DNA of 31,318 nucleotides from IMG/VR virus record IMGVR_UViG_3300046171_000042, positions 1 through 31,318 of that record. One strand, written 5' to 3'. Below the pieces are notes generated by a model that did no database searches, was not told the origin of the DNA, and saw only the letters and a list, made by a program, of their open reading frames with translations. The number at the start of each line of letters is the position of its first letter. The first letter of the stretch is position 1. This DNA comes from a virus. A program made the position numbers and the translations under genes. Positions 1 to 8,124 of the stretch are shown here, one piece after another.

Positions 1-8
1 AAAGCCAT
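1..8 (-). CDS. 5' end of HK97 gp10-like gene (continues at 31318)
   Basis: Reading the minus strand, ATG occupies positions 8-6, GCT 5-3, and the next codon is completed by base 31318. The frame then runs without a stop into the gene at 31318-30844. The ATG overlaps the stop of the upstream connector gene (TAA at 10-8) as TAATG, the same coupling seen at many other junctions here. This small piece only makes sense if the window is circular. Confidence 0.85.
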
Positions 9-493
9 TATCTAGTCAATCTTCTAAATCCATGTAAAGGTTCTCTCTCGTTAGATACAATAGTTCCAGAAGAATCTACATCATATTCTACACCATCTTC
101 TAATATCATTCTCCATTCGATATTGTATTGGCTCATGTAATATTCTTGCATTCTTTCAAATCTATCTTTTTCTGTTTCTGGTCTAAATTTAGTTAATGCT
201 GGTAAATAGAATCTTCCAAGAAATAGATAAACACCAGCCCGTTCAAACTGATCTAAATTAACTTTTGTATTAACCATCTCAGCAGTATTAAGAACTGTAA
301 TATCTGTAAATATATTTGTTTTATATACAGGCCACCATTCTATTCTTAACTGTCTGAAAATATCATTAGTAGTTTGTGCTAGAAAATTAGTTGTTTCTGT
401 AGCAGTTGTAGATATACCAAAATCAAACGCATCAGGTTGATATTTTAAAACATCTGATGTGGTAATAACATCTGCACCTGTATAATTAGCCAT
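8..493 (-). CDS. Head-tail connector/adaptor protein
   Basis: A 161-residue protein downstream of capsid and just before a gp10-like protein, tail terminator and tail tube. That position is normally held by the head-tail connector (HK97 gp6/gp15 role), which sits on the portal ring and joins head to tail. The sequence is mixed helical with aromatic clusters (RIEWWPVYK, FLGRFYLPALTKF) and has no signal peptide or membrane segment. A GGAAG ribosome binding site lies about 8 bases before the ATG. Its TAA overlaps the next ATG across the window join. The function rests on gene order more than on a recognised motif. Confidence 0.6.
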   Translation of the reverse strand: MANYTGADVITTSDVLKYQPDAFDFGISTTATETTNFLAQTTNDIFRQLRIEWWPVYKTNIFTDITVLNTAEMVNTKVNLDQFERAGVYLFLGRFYLPALTKFRPETEKDRFERMQEYYMSQYNIEWRMILEDGVEYDVDSSGTIVSNEREPLHGFRRLTR

Positions 494-496
494 AAT

Positions 497-586
497 TTAC
501 TTCCAAATTAAATAAGCAATTATTAAGACTAGAGGAATAGAATACATTGGGTTATTAATGCTTTTCTCCAAACCCATTTTGACCAT
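497..586 (-). CDS. 29-residue single-pass membrane peptide
   Basis: A tiny open frame fills the gap between two structural genes. After MVKMGLEKSINNP comes a hydrophobic stretch, MYSIPLVLIIAYLIWK, long enough to cross a membrane once. The ribosome binding site is weak (GGAAA placed too far upstream), so it may depend on coupling to the gene ending at 590. No function can be assigned. It could be chance, but the composition is unlike random AT-rich DNA and tiny membrane peptides are frequent in this genome. Confidence 0.4.
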   Translation of the reverse strand: MVKMGLEKSINNPMYSIPLVLIIAYLIWK

Positions 587-589
587 TTT

Positions 590-832
590 CTAGTTTGTTT
601 CCAAATCCACTTGTTCATCTTTTTTCTTCCTTGTTTTTCGTTTCTTTTTTAAAGGTACTACATTTTCTGTAACAACCTCTTTAACTTCTTTTACAACATC
701 TTGTTCTAGTTTAAAACCTCTAAAATCATACATACCTTTATTAGTTTGATAATCTAATTCACTTCTAGTAATTGTTTTGTTACCTCTTTTAAGAGTAACC
801 ATCTTCTCATTTGATAATACTAATTTAACCAT
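590..832 (-). CDS. Hypothetical protein with basic tail, capsid-adjacent
   Basis: An 80-residue protein directly downstream of the capsid gene, started by AGGAG six bases before the ATG. The first two thirds look like a small beta-rich domain (MVKLVLSNEKMVTLKRGNKT). The C-terminal part is highly charged with a lysine/arginine block (LKKKRKTRKKK) followed by an acidic end. Position suggests a head accessory or head-completion role, and the basic block could touch DNA. This is inference; I do not recognise the family. Confidence 0.6.
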   Translation of the reverse strand: MVKLVLSNEKMVTLKRGNKTITRSELDYQTNKGMYDFRGFKLEQDVVKEVKEVVTENVVPLKKKRKTRKKKDEQVDLETN

Positions 833-890
833 TTTATTCTCCTATGTTAGTTGCGAGGGCAGTTTCCCACCCTCACAAAGTATCCAATTA

Positions 891-2453
891 TTATTGGATT
901 GATGAATCGAAATGTAACTCAACACCATATGAATCATGGATTTCTCCAACACCATATACTGAAGTAGCAACAATCTCGTCTGCTCTAAGAGAAGCATCTC
1001 TTTGAGTTTCGATTTTAACATCTTCCATCATAGCGATTGCAAGTGCATCTCTGTGGAACGCACCACCTTTGTAATCTCCAGCATTACCTGTATTAGCAAT
1101 GTTTGAAGTTTCAAAGACAGGCATACCAGCTAATCTACCAACAAAACCTGATCTTAATGCTTCGTTTGATAAGTCATTTGCATTTGCGTTTGCAAAAGTA
1201 TTAGTCAAACCAGCTTTTAAGTCATAAGCGATTTTAGGGTGTAGAACAACTGCACAATCGTCAATGTTAAGAGCATTTTCTCTTAAAGTTGAAAGTGCTT
1301 GGAAGATTGAAGCAGATGAAATAGCACCTGTACCATCTCCTAATGCACTTGAAAAGCCATCAAACAATGCAGTTAAATCTGCGTCTTGTTTTCTTGCTAG
1401 TGCTTCTCCAAACAATTTACCAATATCTCCAGCAACATTTCTTGGTGCTGAATTTCTTGCTAAGTCTGTTAGAGTAGTCATAACACCAACCTCTGATGCA
1501 GTAATAGTTACTGAACTAGGGTTGATTGCTGTGTTAGATAAGTCAGTTGCTTCTGCTACTGCTGATGCTGATACATTTGCATAAACAGGAACTTCAACTG
1601 CTTTTCCACCACCTGTGATCGCATAGTTTTTAACTAAGTTTCTCATGATGGATTTTTCAGAAGCTACGAATTGTGCTTCTGCTACTATCTCTGTGTATAG
1701 TTCCGATAGCGTAGAACTTGTGCTTTCGTTTGCCATTTTATTACCTATTAAGTTTATTTTGTTTAAATTAATCTCAACAGCACCTGAATCTCGTTTCTTC
1801 CTATATTCTGCATAGGCTTTACGATCTTCTGGCTTTGTTAAGTCCAAGTCCTGTAGGTTAAAAGGTTTAACAGTTTTACCACCAATAGCACTCTGGCTTC
1901 CTGAACCAGACAACGACCCTTGACGGAAATGTGGGTTGCTATCTAAGAACTCCTTAACTCGATCTTCAATTGTAAGTAGTTCTCCTTGTGCGTTATATCG
2001 TACATTAGAATTATTATCAACTACTTCTATTCTACCATCATCATTGTACTTAACTTCGTTTTTTAACAAAGCTACAACTTGTTGTGCATTGATAGATTTT
2101 TCTTTGTTAGCAATAGAAAGTATTGAATTATCTACTTTTTCTTTTTTGATTTGATCTTTAACTTTTGCAAGTTCTTGTTCTTTTTCAGATAATCTTTCTT
2201 GCATAATCTTTTCAAGATCAGATTTAGTTTTTGCTTCTTTTAACTGTTCTTGTTTTAAGATTTCTTGTTTTTGCTTTTCTTCTTCTTGAAGTTTTTTCTC
2301 ATACTTATTTTTTTCTGCTTCAAGTCTTGTTTTGATTATGTTGTCTAATTGTTCTTGGGTAAAAGTATTTTGTTTTGTTTCTTCTACTTTTACTTCTTCT
2401 TTTGGTGTTTCAGTTGCAACTTCTGGTGCAACATTTGTTTGTTCTTCGGACAT
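891..2453 (-). CDS. Scaffold-major capsid protein in one frame
   Basis: A 520-residue frame with two parts. Residues 1-239 begin with a disordered acidic segment, then a long charged coiled coil (about 45-130) and a linker, as in DUF4355-like phage scaffolds. Residues 240-520 read as an HK97-fold major capsid protein starting MANESTSSTLSELYTEIV, with the capsid-type end VATSVYGVGEIHDSYGVELH. TAGGAGA precedes the outer ATG. In most related phages these are two genes. Here no stop separates them, and the second part has its own ATG and a possible ribosome binding site at 1734-1747. The product may be a processed polyprotein, or capsid may be made separately from the inner start. Confidence 0.85.
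   Translation of the reverse strand: MSEEQTNVAPEVATETPKEEVKVEETKQNTFTQEQLDNIIKTRLEAEKNKYEKKLQEEEKQKQEILKQEQLKEAKTKSDLEKIMQERLSEKEQELAKVKDQIKKEKVDNSILSIANKEKSINAQQVVALLKNEVKYNDDGRIEVVDNNSNVRYNAQGELLTIEDRVKEFLDSNPHFRQGSLSGSGSQSAIGGKTVKPFNLQDLDLTKPEDRKAYAEYRKKRDSGAVEINLNKINLIGNKMANESTSSTLSELYTEIVAEAQFVASEKSIMRNLVKNYAITGGGKAVEVPVYANVSASAVAEATDLSNTAINPSSVTITASEVGVMTTLTDLARNSAPRNVAGDIGKLFGEALARKQDADLTALFDGFSSALGDGTGAISSASIFQALSTLRENALNIDDCAVVLHPKIAYDLKAGLTNTFANANANDLSNEALRSGFVGRLAGMPVFETSNIANTGNAGDYKGGAFHRDALAIAMMEDVKIETQRDASLRADEIVATSVYGVGEIHDSYGVELHFDSSIQ
1734..1747 (-). promoter_or_regulatory. Internal start and ribosome binding site for capsid part
   Basis: On the minus strand TAGGT (1747-1743) lies seven bases before an in-frame ATG (1736-1734) at residue 240 of the scaffold-capsid frame. 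Translation from here would give a 281-residue capsid protein, the usual size for this fold, at high level independent of the scaffold. The site is weaker than the outer TAGGAGA. Confidence 0.5.
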
Positions 2454-2466
2454 TGTTTTCTCCTAG

Positions 2467-3458
2467 TTATATTATTAGTTCGCCTTTGCTGTCATACCAA
2501 TCAGGATTGACATAAGACCATTGATGACGACAATTATAACCACCTCGAACAATTAAAGGGTTTCCAGATTTTTTACCTTTCCAACTTCTACTTGTCCAAA
2601 GTGCATTGACTTCATCAACTGTGAAAAGTCCACTTTTCCTCTTGTTATATACTCCATTAATTATATTTCTGCAATGATCTCTAGTGGTAGGTATTACATC
2701 TCCATAATATTTAACAAAAGTTAAACCAGCGTCTTGAGATTTATTAAAGTTTAAGGTTGCATCAAAATCTCTTAGTGAATCATTAAGTATTTGACCAGCA
2801 TATCTTTTCATATTTTCTCCAGCCCTATCTCTAGCAAATTTAGATTGTAATGTTTGAACAGACTTATCAACTTCTGCTTGTTTAGACTTATCAGAATTTA
2901 TTTCTATTTATATAAGTAATCAATCTAGTTATTTCTGGGTCATCTGCACTTGCATAAATACCATTGATTGTTTGTCTTAGTTCTTTTTCTAATACTGCAA
3001 ACTCGCTACCAACTAATGTGTTTTGATAAACCTTTTCTGATAGTCGTCTTGTAAATGTATTAGATACATCTTTAAACTGAGTAAAGTATTGTTGCTTTAA
3101 ATTTTGTACTAATGCTAGATCGCCTTTAGTTAATTCTTGAAACTCTGGTGGTATATTACCAATTAACTTAAATGCTTTTTCAATTCGTTTAGCTTGTTTA
3201 TTAAAACCCTCTCTAACAACTGTATCTGACCATTTAAGATATTCTCTTTCAAGAATAGCTTTTATCTGTGGTCTTATTGCTATAGCTGATTGTAGTTCAA
3301 TTAACTTACCATCTGTTAAAGGTAATCTACTAGCAAGAGATACTACTTCTCGTTCTATTCTATCTAATGTTGCAATTAATGTTTTATAATATTCAGCTTC
3401 AGCTAAGTTCTATTTGCTTGATTCGATATAATGTTGCTTTTTTAACTTTATCTGCCAT
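2467..3458 (-). CDS. MuF/SPP1 gp7-type minor head protein, broken by two frameshifts
   Basis: Minor head protein that attaches to the portal and enters the head with DNA. The C-terminal 114 residues (2811-2467) carry the signature of the MuF domain: TRDHCRNIINGVY, LWTSRSWKGKKSGNPLIVRG and GGYNCRHQWSYV. The upstream part starts MADKVKKATLYRIKQ at 3458 and continues through LASRLPLTDGKLIEL and FTRRLSEKVYQNTLVGSEF in a second frame. One extra base near 3405-3412 and one near 2893-2906 break the gene. Removing both gives 329 residues, a normal length. The span of 992 bases (3n+2) fits exactly two single-base insertions. Located between portal and capsid as expected. Start is uncertain because no good ribosome binding site is seen. 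Confidence 0.75.
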
Positions 3459-3511
3459 TTGTTCTAATTTTGTTCTACTAAAAGTTTAGCATTTACTAGG
3501 TTTTAATTTAT

Positions 3512-3540
3512 TTGACCTTTATATCAATTTTTACTAATAT
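3512..3540 (+). promoter_or_regulatory. Sigma-70-type promoter of moron gene
   Basis: TTGACC (3512-3517), a 17-base spacer, then TAATAT (3535-3540). This is the best consensus promoter I found in the window and is placed to give a short leader before the gene at 3564. It reads against the surrounding late genes. Confidence 0.75.
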
Positions 3541-3563
3541 TTATATATAAAAAAGGAGAGAGC

Positions 3564-3812
3564 ATGAACAAACAAAAAATCAAAACTAAATACGAAAAAA
3601 CTTGGGATGCACATAATGTTCAAGTAATTTTGAATGGTGTTAAATTTCCAAAAGAAAGAGGCGAATGGTATAGACCATCTGCTGAAACTGAAAGTGATGC
3701 AAAAGCTAAAGCTACTGAATGGGCTATTGCAGAATCTAATGGTAAATATCTTTCTTCTGGTGGAATGATTTACAATTCAAAAAAAGAATTTTTAGATTTA
3801 ATAAATAATTAA
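3564..3812 (+). CDS. Moron-like 82-residue protein of unknown function
   Basis: A plus-strand gene between minus-strand portal and minor head genes. It has its own promoter (3512-3540), an AAGGAGAG ribosome binding site before the ATG, and an intrinsic terminator (3832-3856). The product is soluble, with no signal peptide or membrane segment. It shows an N-terminal beta-type segment (WDAHNVQVILNGVKFPKERG), a Trp-rich middle (GEWYRPSAETESDAKAKATEWAIAE) and a C-terminal glycine turn followed by a helix. I do not recognise a family. Independent transcription unit, opposite strand and insertion between conserved head genes are the classic moron arrangement. Such genes usually affect host defence, superinfection or host physiology, but nothing here shows which. 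Confidence 0.85.
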   Translation: MNKQKIKTKYEKTWDAHNVQVILNGVKFPKERGEWYRPSAETESDAKAKATEWAIAESNGKYLSSGGMIYNSKKEFLDLINN

Positions 3813-3831
3813 TTAATAAACTAATGAAAGA

Positions 3832-3856
3832 GGCGATCTTTATGGTCGCCTTTTTT
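3832..3856 (+). terminator. Intrinsic terminator of moron cassette
   Basis: GGCGATC (3832-3838) pairs with GGTCGCC (3844-3850), seven pairs including one G-U, over a five-base loop, followed directly by six T. The reverse strand has no T run after the stem, so it acts only on the plus-strand gene and should not stop late transcription. Confidence 0.85.
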
Positions 3857-5268
3857 ATATCTGCTCTTGCTCTACTTCTTGATCTTCTTGTGCTGGTTCG
3901 TCTTGTGTGAACTGACCTACTTCTGCTTGCTTGGTCTATCTCATCAAATATTTCATTTAGTTTATTATCATCATCAACAACTGCTCTAGCTATTTCTTTA
4001 TCAACTTCTTTAGCAAAAGTTGGAGAGCCAATGTTTAATGCTTTAGCTTGTTGGAAGTACATAAGATCACTTGCGTAATCTCTAATGTTAAATGAATCTG
4101 GATAATTAATTTCTCCATCAAATGTAGCATCTTGGAATAAAGCATATAGTCTAAATAGTTGTTCTTCTGCTATTTGTAAGTTGTCAGCTTTCTCAGATAG
4201 TCTAGCATTTAATAATTCAAATTCTGTTTGTAGTGCAACACCAGATGTTATTCCTGTCTTTTGAGTTCTAACAGCACCCGTATGTGCAATTCTGTTTATA
4301 GAATTTACTTTGCTGTTTATAGACTCCATAATAGCTTGTAAGTTTTGGCCAGATGGTTGAAGTAAATATGGTTTTAAGTTTGGCTCAAGTTCATCAGGCA
4401 TTTCTATTACTGCACCAGCACCAGCACTAGCATTTACACTTGGAGTTTTAACTAATGATGGGTGGTTAGTTAATCTGATTAATTGTTCCATTTCAGAGTA
4501 TTCGTTGTAAATAGATTTTTGTAGATCAGCAATATCAGTTAAATCTGATTGACCTATTCCTCTTTTGTGTGATTTAGCATTGTATAAAATAACTGCTGGT
4601 ATTTTACCAATCATGTTTGGAACACTATCTATCAATCTAGGCTCTGATCTTTCTTCCATGTAAATAGTATCTATTCGATCTGGATACCAAATTCTCATGT
4701 AAGTTCCACCATTTCTATCTACTTCTTCTCTAACTTTTAAATAGTTTAATTCATACTTACCATTAACTTGTCTTTCAAAGTTCCAATCTAAAACATTCTC
4801 AGGAGTAACGATTGATAAGTATGGTCTAATATCTTGATCTAATTCTTCGGCTCTAGTGTTTGTAGTTACATTAGGTTTATCTAACATTAAAAAACAATGA
4901 CCATAAATAGACGCATAGTTTTGAGCCTGTTTAATTACAGAGTTTAAATTGTTACCCTCAAGGTCAGCATCTTTTAAGAATGATTCTAAACTAGGTTCAT
5001 CTTGCATAGAACCAAAATCTCTACTTGGTCTAACTCTAAAAAGGAATGATGAATAAATTTGAATAATATTTTTACAATGGTTATCGCATGGAGTGTTAGC
5101 TAGTCTTTGATTGAACTCGTTATCTAATTCTAAATTATATCTGTTTAGGTATTGGCCTATCATGTAATCATAGCCACCATTGTATGATCTAATATAATAC
5201 TCCCAATTATTAATTGTTTCGGAGTAGTCTTTGTGGGTGTCTAATGCTTGATCTCTAGTGTATGCCAT
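3855..5268 (-). CDS. Portal protein, with a frameshift near the C-terminus
   Basis: The portal forms the dodecameric ring at the head vertex through which the terminase pumps DNA. The frame starts MAYTRDQALDTHKDYSETI, continues with IIQIYSSFLFRVRP, a core containing GIGQSDLTDIADLQKSIYNEY (first 20 residues of this typical portal wing region) and TGAVRTQKTGITSGVALQ, and lies directly after the large terminase (4-base gap). The longest open frame runs on to 3736 through an Arg/Ser-rich stretch. The credible end is in another frame: QAEVGQFTQDEPAQEDQEVE and a stop at 3857-3855. One extra base at 3924-3934 explains this; the span 1414 is 3n+1. About 470 residues when corrected. Confidence 0.85.
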
Positions 5269-5271
5269 AAA

Positions 5272-6507
5272 TTACTTCATTGTCCATCTTGTAGGAGAAT
5301 TAAATCTTGCCTGAGTAGTTAATGGTTTTAAATAATCAATCATATAGCCCAAAGCATCATTCATATGATCGAATCCATCTTCCTTATCAGGAATATTTGT
5401 ATTCTCTTTGTATATTTGCCTTTGTAACCCTTTTATCAGCGTTTTGCAAGAATGTGAAACAAAAATGTGTCTTTCGCCATTAGAATCTTTGAGCCTACTA
5501 TTCACAGCATTGACTCTATCTCGTATAGCTGGGTGTTTATGTTTAACCTTAACTTTAAATCCAGCGTTTTGTAAAATAGATAAATCAGTTCTCCCACCAG
5601 CAGATGTTTTTCTTTGTTTAGATGCTGGGTCAGGATATATAAATATTTGCATTTTAGTTCCGTAACGATCTCTAAGTTCTTGCACCATTTCATCAGTATT
5701 ACTTCCATAAATGATAACCTCATCTACAAAATAAACTTTATCTTTTTCTATTTGCCCAACACAGGCTGACATAGGGTCAACATTAAAGTCCATTCCAATA
5801 TGTAAAGGTTTCTCCCAATCTATCTGTCGTTTAACAACATTATCTACAGGGTGGAAGTTATAATAAACACTACCAGCATAGTTCTCAAATGTACCCTCAA
5901 ACTCTTGTCTAAAAGTTCTAATATCAATATCTTGTTTAGCTTGTTCTATTTCCTCAGCAGATACCATACCACCTTGAATAGTTGTATATTGAAAAGACTC
6001 CCAATCGTTATCTTGCTTACCTTTTAAATATAATTCATAAGACCAATTACCATATCCCTTTGGAGTTCCACAAAATAGTACATGGCCTAATCTGTCAGAT
6101 ATACTAGCTCTCAAGACCTCATACCAAGTTCGCTTATCTATATCTGCAAACTCATCTAAGATTAAAAAGTCTAATCCTGTACCTCTAAGTGAATCATAAT
6201 TATCAGCACCCTTTAGTGAGATTGTACTATTCGATTGTCTTATCGTAATAGTCATTGTTGTTTCGTTTATATCCTCAATCCAATTAAACTGATTAAGCAT
6301 TTCTTTGAGTGTTCCCCAGACGATCTCTTTAGCCATTTTAAATGTAGGTGCTACATACCAAATTCTTCTATTTGGCTGACACGCATATTTCATCATCTCA
6401 GTTACAGCTAAATAAGTTTTACCAAATCTACGACCTGATATTAAAACTCTAAACCTTGATTTACTTGATGATACTTTAAGTTGTGGTTTTGTCAGAGTTA
6501 TTTTCAT
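5272..6507 (-). CDS. terL: Terminase large subunit
   Basis: ATP-driven motor and nuclease that cuts and packages DNA into the head through the portal. With the start at 6507 (MKITLTKPQLK, 411 residues) I see Walker A SGRRFGKT at 24-31, Walker B LDFLILDEF with D118-E119, and a coupling motif near CGTPKG (146-151). The RNase H-like nuclease acidic residues are D240 (HIGMDFNVDP), D293 (YPDPASKQ) and D384 (GFDHMNDALGY). A longer start at 6555 exists, but it adds 16 unlike residues and overlaps the upstream gene more. Followed by the portal and preceded, after several microproteins, by the small subunit. Confidence 0.95.
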   Translation of the reverse strand: MKITLTKPQLKVSSSKSRFRVLISGRRFGKTYLAVTEMMKYACQPNRRIWYVAPTFKMAKEIVWGTLKEMLNQFNWIEDINETTMTITIRQSNSTISLKGADNYDSLRGTGLDFLILDEFADIDKRTWYEVLRASISDRLGHVLFCGTPKGYGNWSYELYLKGKQDNDWESFQYTTIQGGMVSAEEIEQAKQDIDIRTFRQEFEGTFENYAGSVYYNFHPVDNVVKRQIDWEKPLHIGMDFNVDPMSACVGQIEKDKVYFVDEVIIYGSNTDEMVQELRDRYGTKMQIFIYPDPASKQRKTSAGGRTDLSILQNAGFKVKVKHKHPAIRDRVNAVNSRLKDSNGERHIFVSHSCKTLIKGLQRQIYKENTNIPDKEDGFDHMNDALGYMIDYLKPLTTQARFNSPTRWTMK

Positions 6508-6697
6508 TACAAAAGTAAGATATGTATAATTTTTCCTCGTTAAATTTTTGTTCAAATTCGTTAGTTACATTTATAGTAACTGATGCACCAGCTTTAGTGC
6601 AATCTGTCCAAGTGTCAAACTTTATAGGGTGTACTGCTGGTGTATTACAGAATCCTGTTATGGCAGAGCAGATAGTATAAGCTAAAACGAATTTCAT
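6476..6697 (-). CDS. Small secreted cysteine-containing protein
   Basis: A 73-residue protein with a hydrophobic N-terminus (MKFVLAYTICSAITGFC) resembling a signal peptide or short anchor. A polar part follows with Cys in WTDCTKAG and YFCNEN. Small exported proteins of this layout are common beside terminase genes in marine phages, from memory of such genomes. Its ATG overlaps the stop of the gene at 6694-6920 (ATGA) and its 3' end overlaps terL by about 32 bases. Function unknown. Confidence 0.65.
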   Translation of the reverse strand: MKFVLAYTICSAITGFCNTPAVHPIKFDTWTDCTKAGASVTINVTNEFEQKFNEEKLYISYFCNENNSDKTTT

Positions 6698-6920
6698 TTG
6701 TCAGATACTATCTTTTTAATTGACTTACTTCCATCTATATTTTCTTCTAATTCAGCTTGTACTTTGCCACACTTATATTCAATGTTATCTCCTGTGTTTG
6801 TTCTTTCAGCAAGTCTTTTACCTTTAAACAATCTGACATTTTATCTTGGATTCTATGTTCTTGTAGTTCTCCAGCTACAAACATACACAAAGCAACGACA
6901 CTACTAATGATTGTTTCCAT
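6694..6920 (-). CDS. Small membrane-anchored protein, frameshifted
   Basis: Starts METIISSVVALCMFVAGELQ (hydrophobic anchor) and reads to MSDCLK. The frame is then lost, and the credible continuation in another frame is GKRLAERTNTGDNIEYKC followed by VQAELEENIDGSKSIKKI to a stop at 6696-6694. One G missing from a G run at 6815-6826 would restore a single 75-residue protein; the span 227 is 3n+2, as expected for one deleted base. Overlaps the preceding gene and, by ATGA, the next. Its two Cys after the anchor suggest an exported domain. Confidence 0.6.
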
Positions 6921-7266
6921 TTGCTCTTACCTTATCTTTTAGTTCTTCAATATCTTCTAATGCTTTTTCTAACTGTGCCTCTATGTGATCTAACATAACT
7001 TGAGTGTGAATATTTTTATCTAAAAGTTCTTGGTGCTTTTCTACTGTTTCGTATAAATCTTCCAATAAAAGATATTGCTCTTTATCAGTTGTAGTTTGTT
7101 CAGACTTTTTAAGTAGATCAGAGTTCATTAATTCTCTAGATGTTTCTAAACTTGTTAATCTTGCAGTAACTTCTGTATAGGCAAAGATACCCATAGCAAC
7201 TCCTACAATTATTCCAACCATGTTTTTGATTGGCATAGCTACAGATGTGTTCTCAGATATTTTCAT
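6904..7266 (-). CDS. Membrane protein with coiled coil, holin- or spanin-like layout
   Basis: Starting at 7266 (MKISENTSVAMPIKNMVG), which overlaps the stop of the previous small gene as ATGA, it encodes 120 residues. One membrane segment lies at about residues 15-33 (MVGIIVGVAMGIFAY). A long charged helix runs almost to the end (LEDLYETVEKHQELLDKN, LEKALEDIEELKDKVR). This layout occurs in phage holin-like and spanin-like proteins, but gene order beside terminase does not confirm a lysis role. An upstream ATG at 7281 is less likely. Confidence 0.6.
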   Translation of the reverse strand: MKISENTSVAMPIKNMVGIIVGVAMGIFAYTEVTARLTSLETSRELMNSDLLKKSEQTTTDKEQYLLLEDLYETVEKHQELLDKNIHTQVMLDHIEAQLEKALEDIEELKDKVRANGNNH

Positions 7267-7346
7267 AGTGGTTTCATACAAAGTGCTAAAAATACAAATC
7301 CTAAAATCAATACTCCTGTAAAATAATAATTCATAATCCTACCCAT
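7263..7346 (-). CDS. Short membrane peptide (23-27 residues)
   Basis: The open frame reads MGRIMNYYFTGVLILGFVFL and continues ALCMKPL, one transmembrane helix. The second ATG is preceded by TAGGATT and is the better start, giving 23 residues. The stop overlaps the ATG of the coiled-coil membrane protein (ATGA), implying coupled translation. Confidence 0.5.
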   Translation of the reverse strand: MGRIMNYYFTGVLILGFVFLALCMKPL

Positions 7347-7347
7347 A

Positions 7348-7512
7348 TTATTTAGCAACCTTGCCTTTGTTAATACCTTTTTTAATTACATACTGTTGAG
7401 TGCCATTTGCACCATGATTTACTTCTTGTTTTAAATTCTTAAATATATTCATTTCCTTTAGCTTCTTCTCAGCGTGTTTCTTAAACGATTCTAAAACTTT
7501 AGTATCTCTCAT
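7348..7512 (-). CDS. Small basic helical protein
   Basis: A 54-residue protein (MRDTKVLESFKKHAEKKLKE at the start, QQYVIKKGINKGKVAK at the end) with strong lysine content and a helical N-terminal half. The start overlaps the preceding stop as ATGA. Unknown family; charge suggests nucleic-acid contact, which is inference. Confidence 0.55.
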   Translation of the reverse strand: MRDTKVLESFKKHAEKKLKEMNIFKNLKQEVNHGANGTQQYVIKKGINKGKVAK

Positions 7513-7625
7513 TTCTTTTTCTTTTTCTTTTTAAGTCTAGGGTCATCAGATATAAACCTATCAAATAAATAACCCATAAAGTTATCTACCATTCCAAAGA
7601 CTCTGTAAATTATATTATCAATCAT
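7509..7625 (-). CDS. 38-residue protein with poly-lysine tail
   Basis: Reads MIDNIIYRVFGMVDNFMGYL, then FDRFISDDPRLKKKKKKK. An amphipathic aromatic helix is followed by a run of seven lysines. The start overlaps the stop of the gene at 7622 as ATGA and the stop overlaps the next start, so it belongs to a chain of coupled microgenes. Function unknown; peripheral membrane binding is possible. Confidence 0.55.
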   Translation of the reverse strand: MIDNIIYRVFGMVDNFMGYLFDRFISDDPRLKKKKKKK

Positions 7626-7894
7626 ACTTTGAATCCTTTTTGCCATGCTCTGATACTCCAATATGCTGGAGATAGAGTCTTTTGGCCTCTTACCTTTTTA
7701 AGAACTCCACCCATACGAGCCATGAATGATCTTTTCCTTGCTGGAATATGTTTCTTTATAGACATTTCTTTAGAGCCAAAATTAACCTTTTTAACTCTCC
7801 CAGATGATTTGTCTTTTACAAATACTTTAAATTTCTTAACATCTCCACGCATGGGTTTGTTAAGTTTAACAGTTTTATTTTTGTATTTAGCCAT
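7622..7894 (-). CDS. Small basic protein family common in marine phages
   Basis: A 90-residue, lysine/arginine-rich protein with the family-like core KVKKVNFGSKEMSIKKHIPA-type segment (FGSKEMSIKKH), then RKRSFMARMGG and SPAYWSIRAWQKGF. I remember similar proteins (VKKVTFGDPNM...R.NFRARHNC...YWSCRMW) in cyanophages and other marine phages, with no known role. Compared with those, the central Cys residues are absent here. No membrane segment. Confidence 0.65.
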   Translation of the reverse strand: MAKYKNKTVKLNKPMRGDVKKFKVFVKDKSSGRVKKVNFGSKEMSIKKHIPARKRSFMARMGGVLKKVRGQKTLSPAYWSIRAWQKGFKV

Positions 7895-7914
7895 ATGGCA
7901 TAAATATCACAAAA

Positions 7915-8124
7915 CTATCTCTTAAAATACCTTTTTCTCCATTCGTGGCAAACATAAGTATCTTTAACTCCCTTAGCACCCCACCTACCACAGAATGATC
8001 TTTTGTTAGAGTATAATCCACAATCTCCACATGAAGCACCCTTTAATGCTTTAGTAAATGATTGTGGTAGAGAATAATCTATGATCTCTCCACTAGGATA
8101 AAAGTTACTTCGTTTCTGTTCCAT
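7915..8124 (-). CDS. Four-cysteine putative zinc-binding small protein
   Basis: A 69-residue protein with Cys spaced as CGDCGLYSNKRSFCGRWG followed by YVCHEW, consistent with one zinc site. The ends are basic. The start overlaps the coiled-coil gene ending at 8105. Similar four-Cys microproteins occur in phages, but I cannot name this one. Confidence 0.6.
   Translation of the reverse strand: MEQKRSNFYPSGEIIDYSLPQSFTKALKGASCGDCGLYSNKRSFCGRWGAKGVKDTYVCHEWRKRYFKR

Noticed and set aside
3564-3812. Calling the moron protein an anti-CRISPR or toxin
   Set aside because: Size and context would allow it, but there is no motif or neighbouring aca-type regulator to support a specific function.
3736-3854. 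Arg/Ser-rich C-terminal extension of the portal frame beyond the normal stop
   Set aside because: The extension results from a one-base frameshift near 3930 and reads antisense through the moron terminator and gene end.
5502-5723. Alternative minus-strand frame within the terminase gene
   Set aside because: It overlaps the nuclease domain of terL in another frame and has no start signal.
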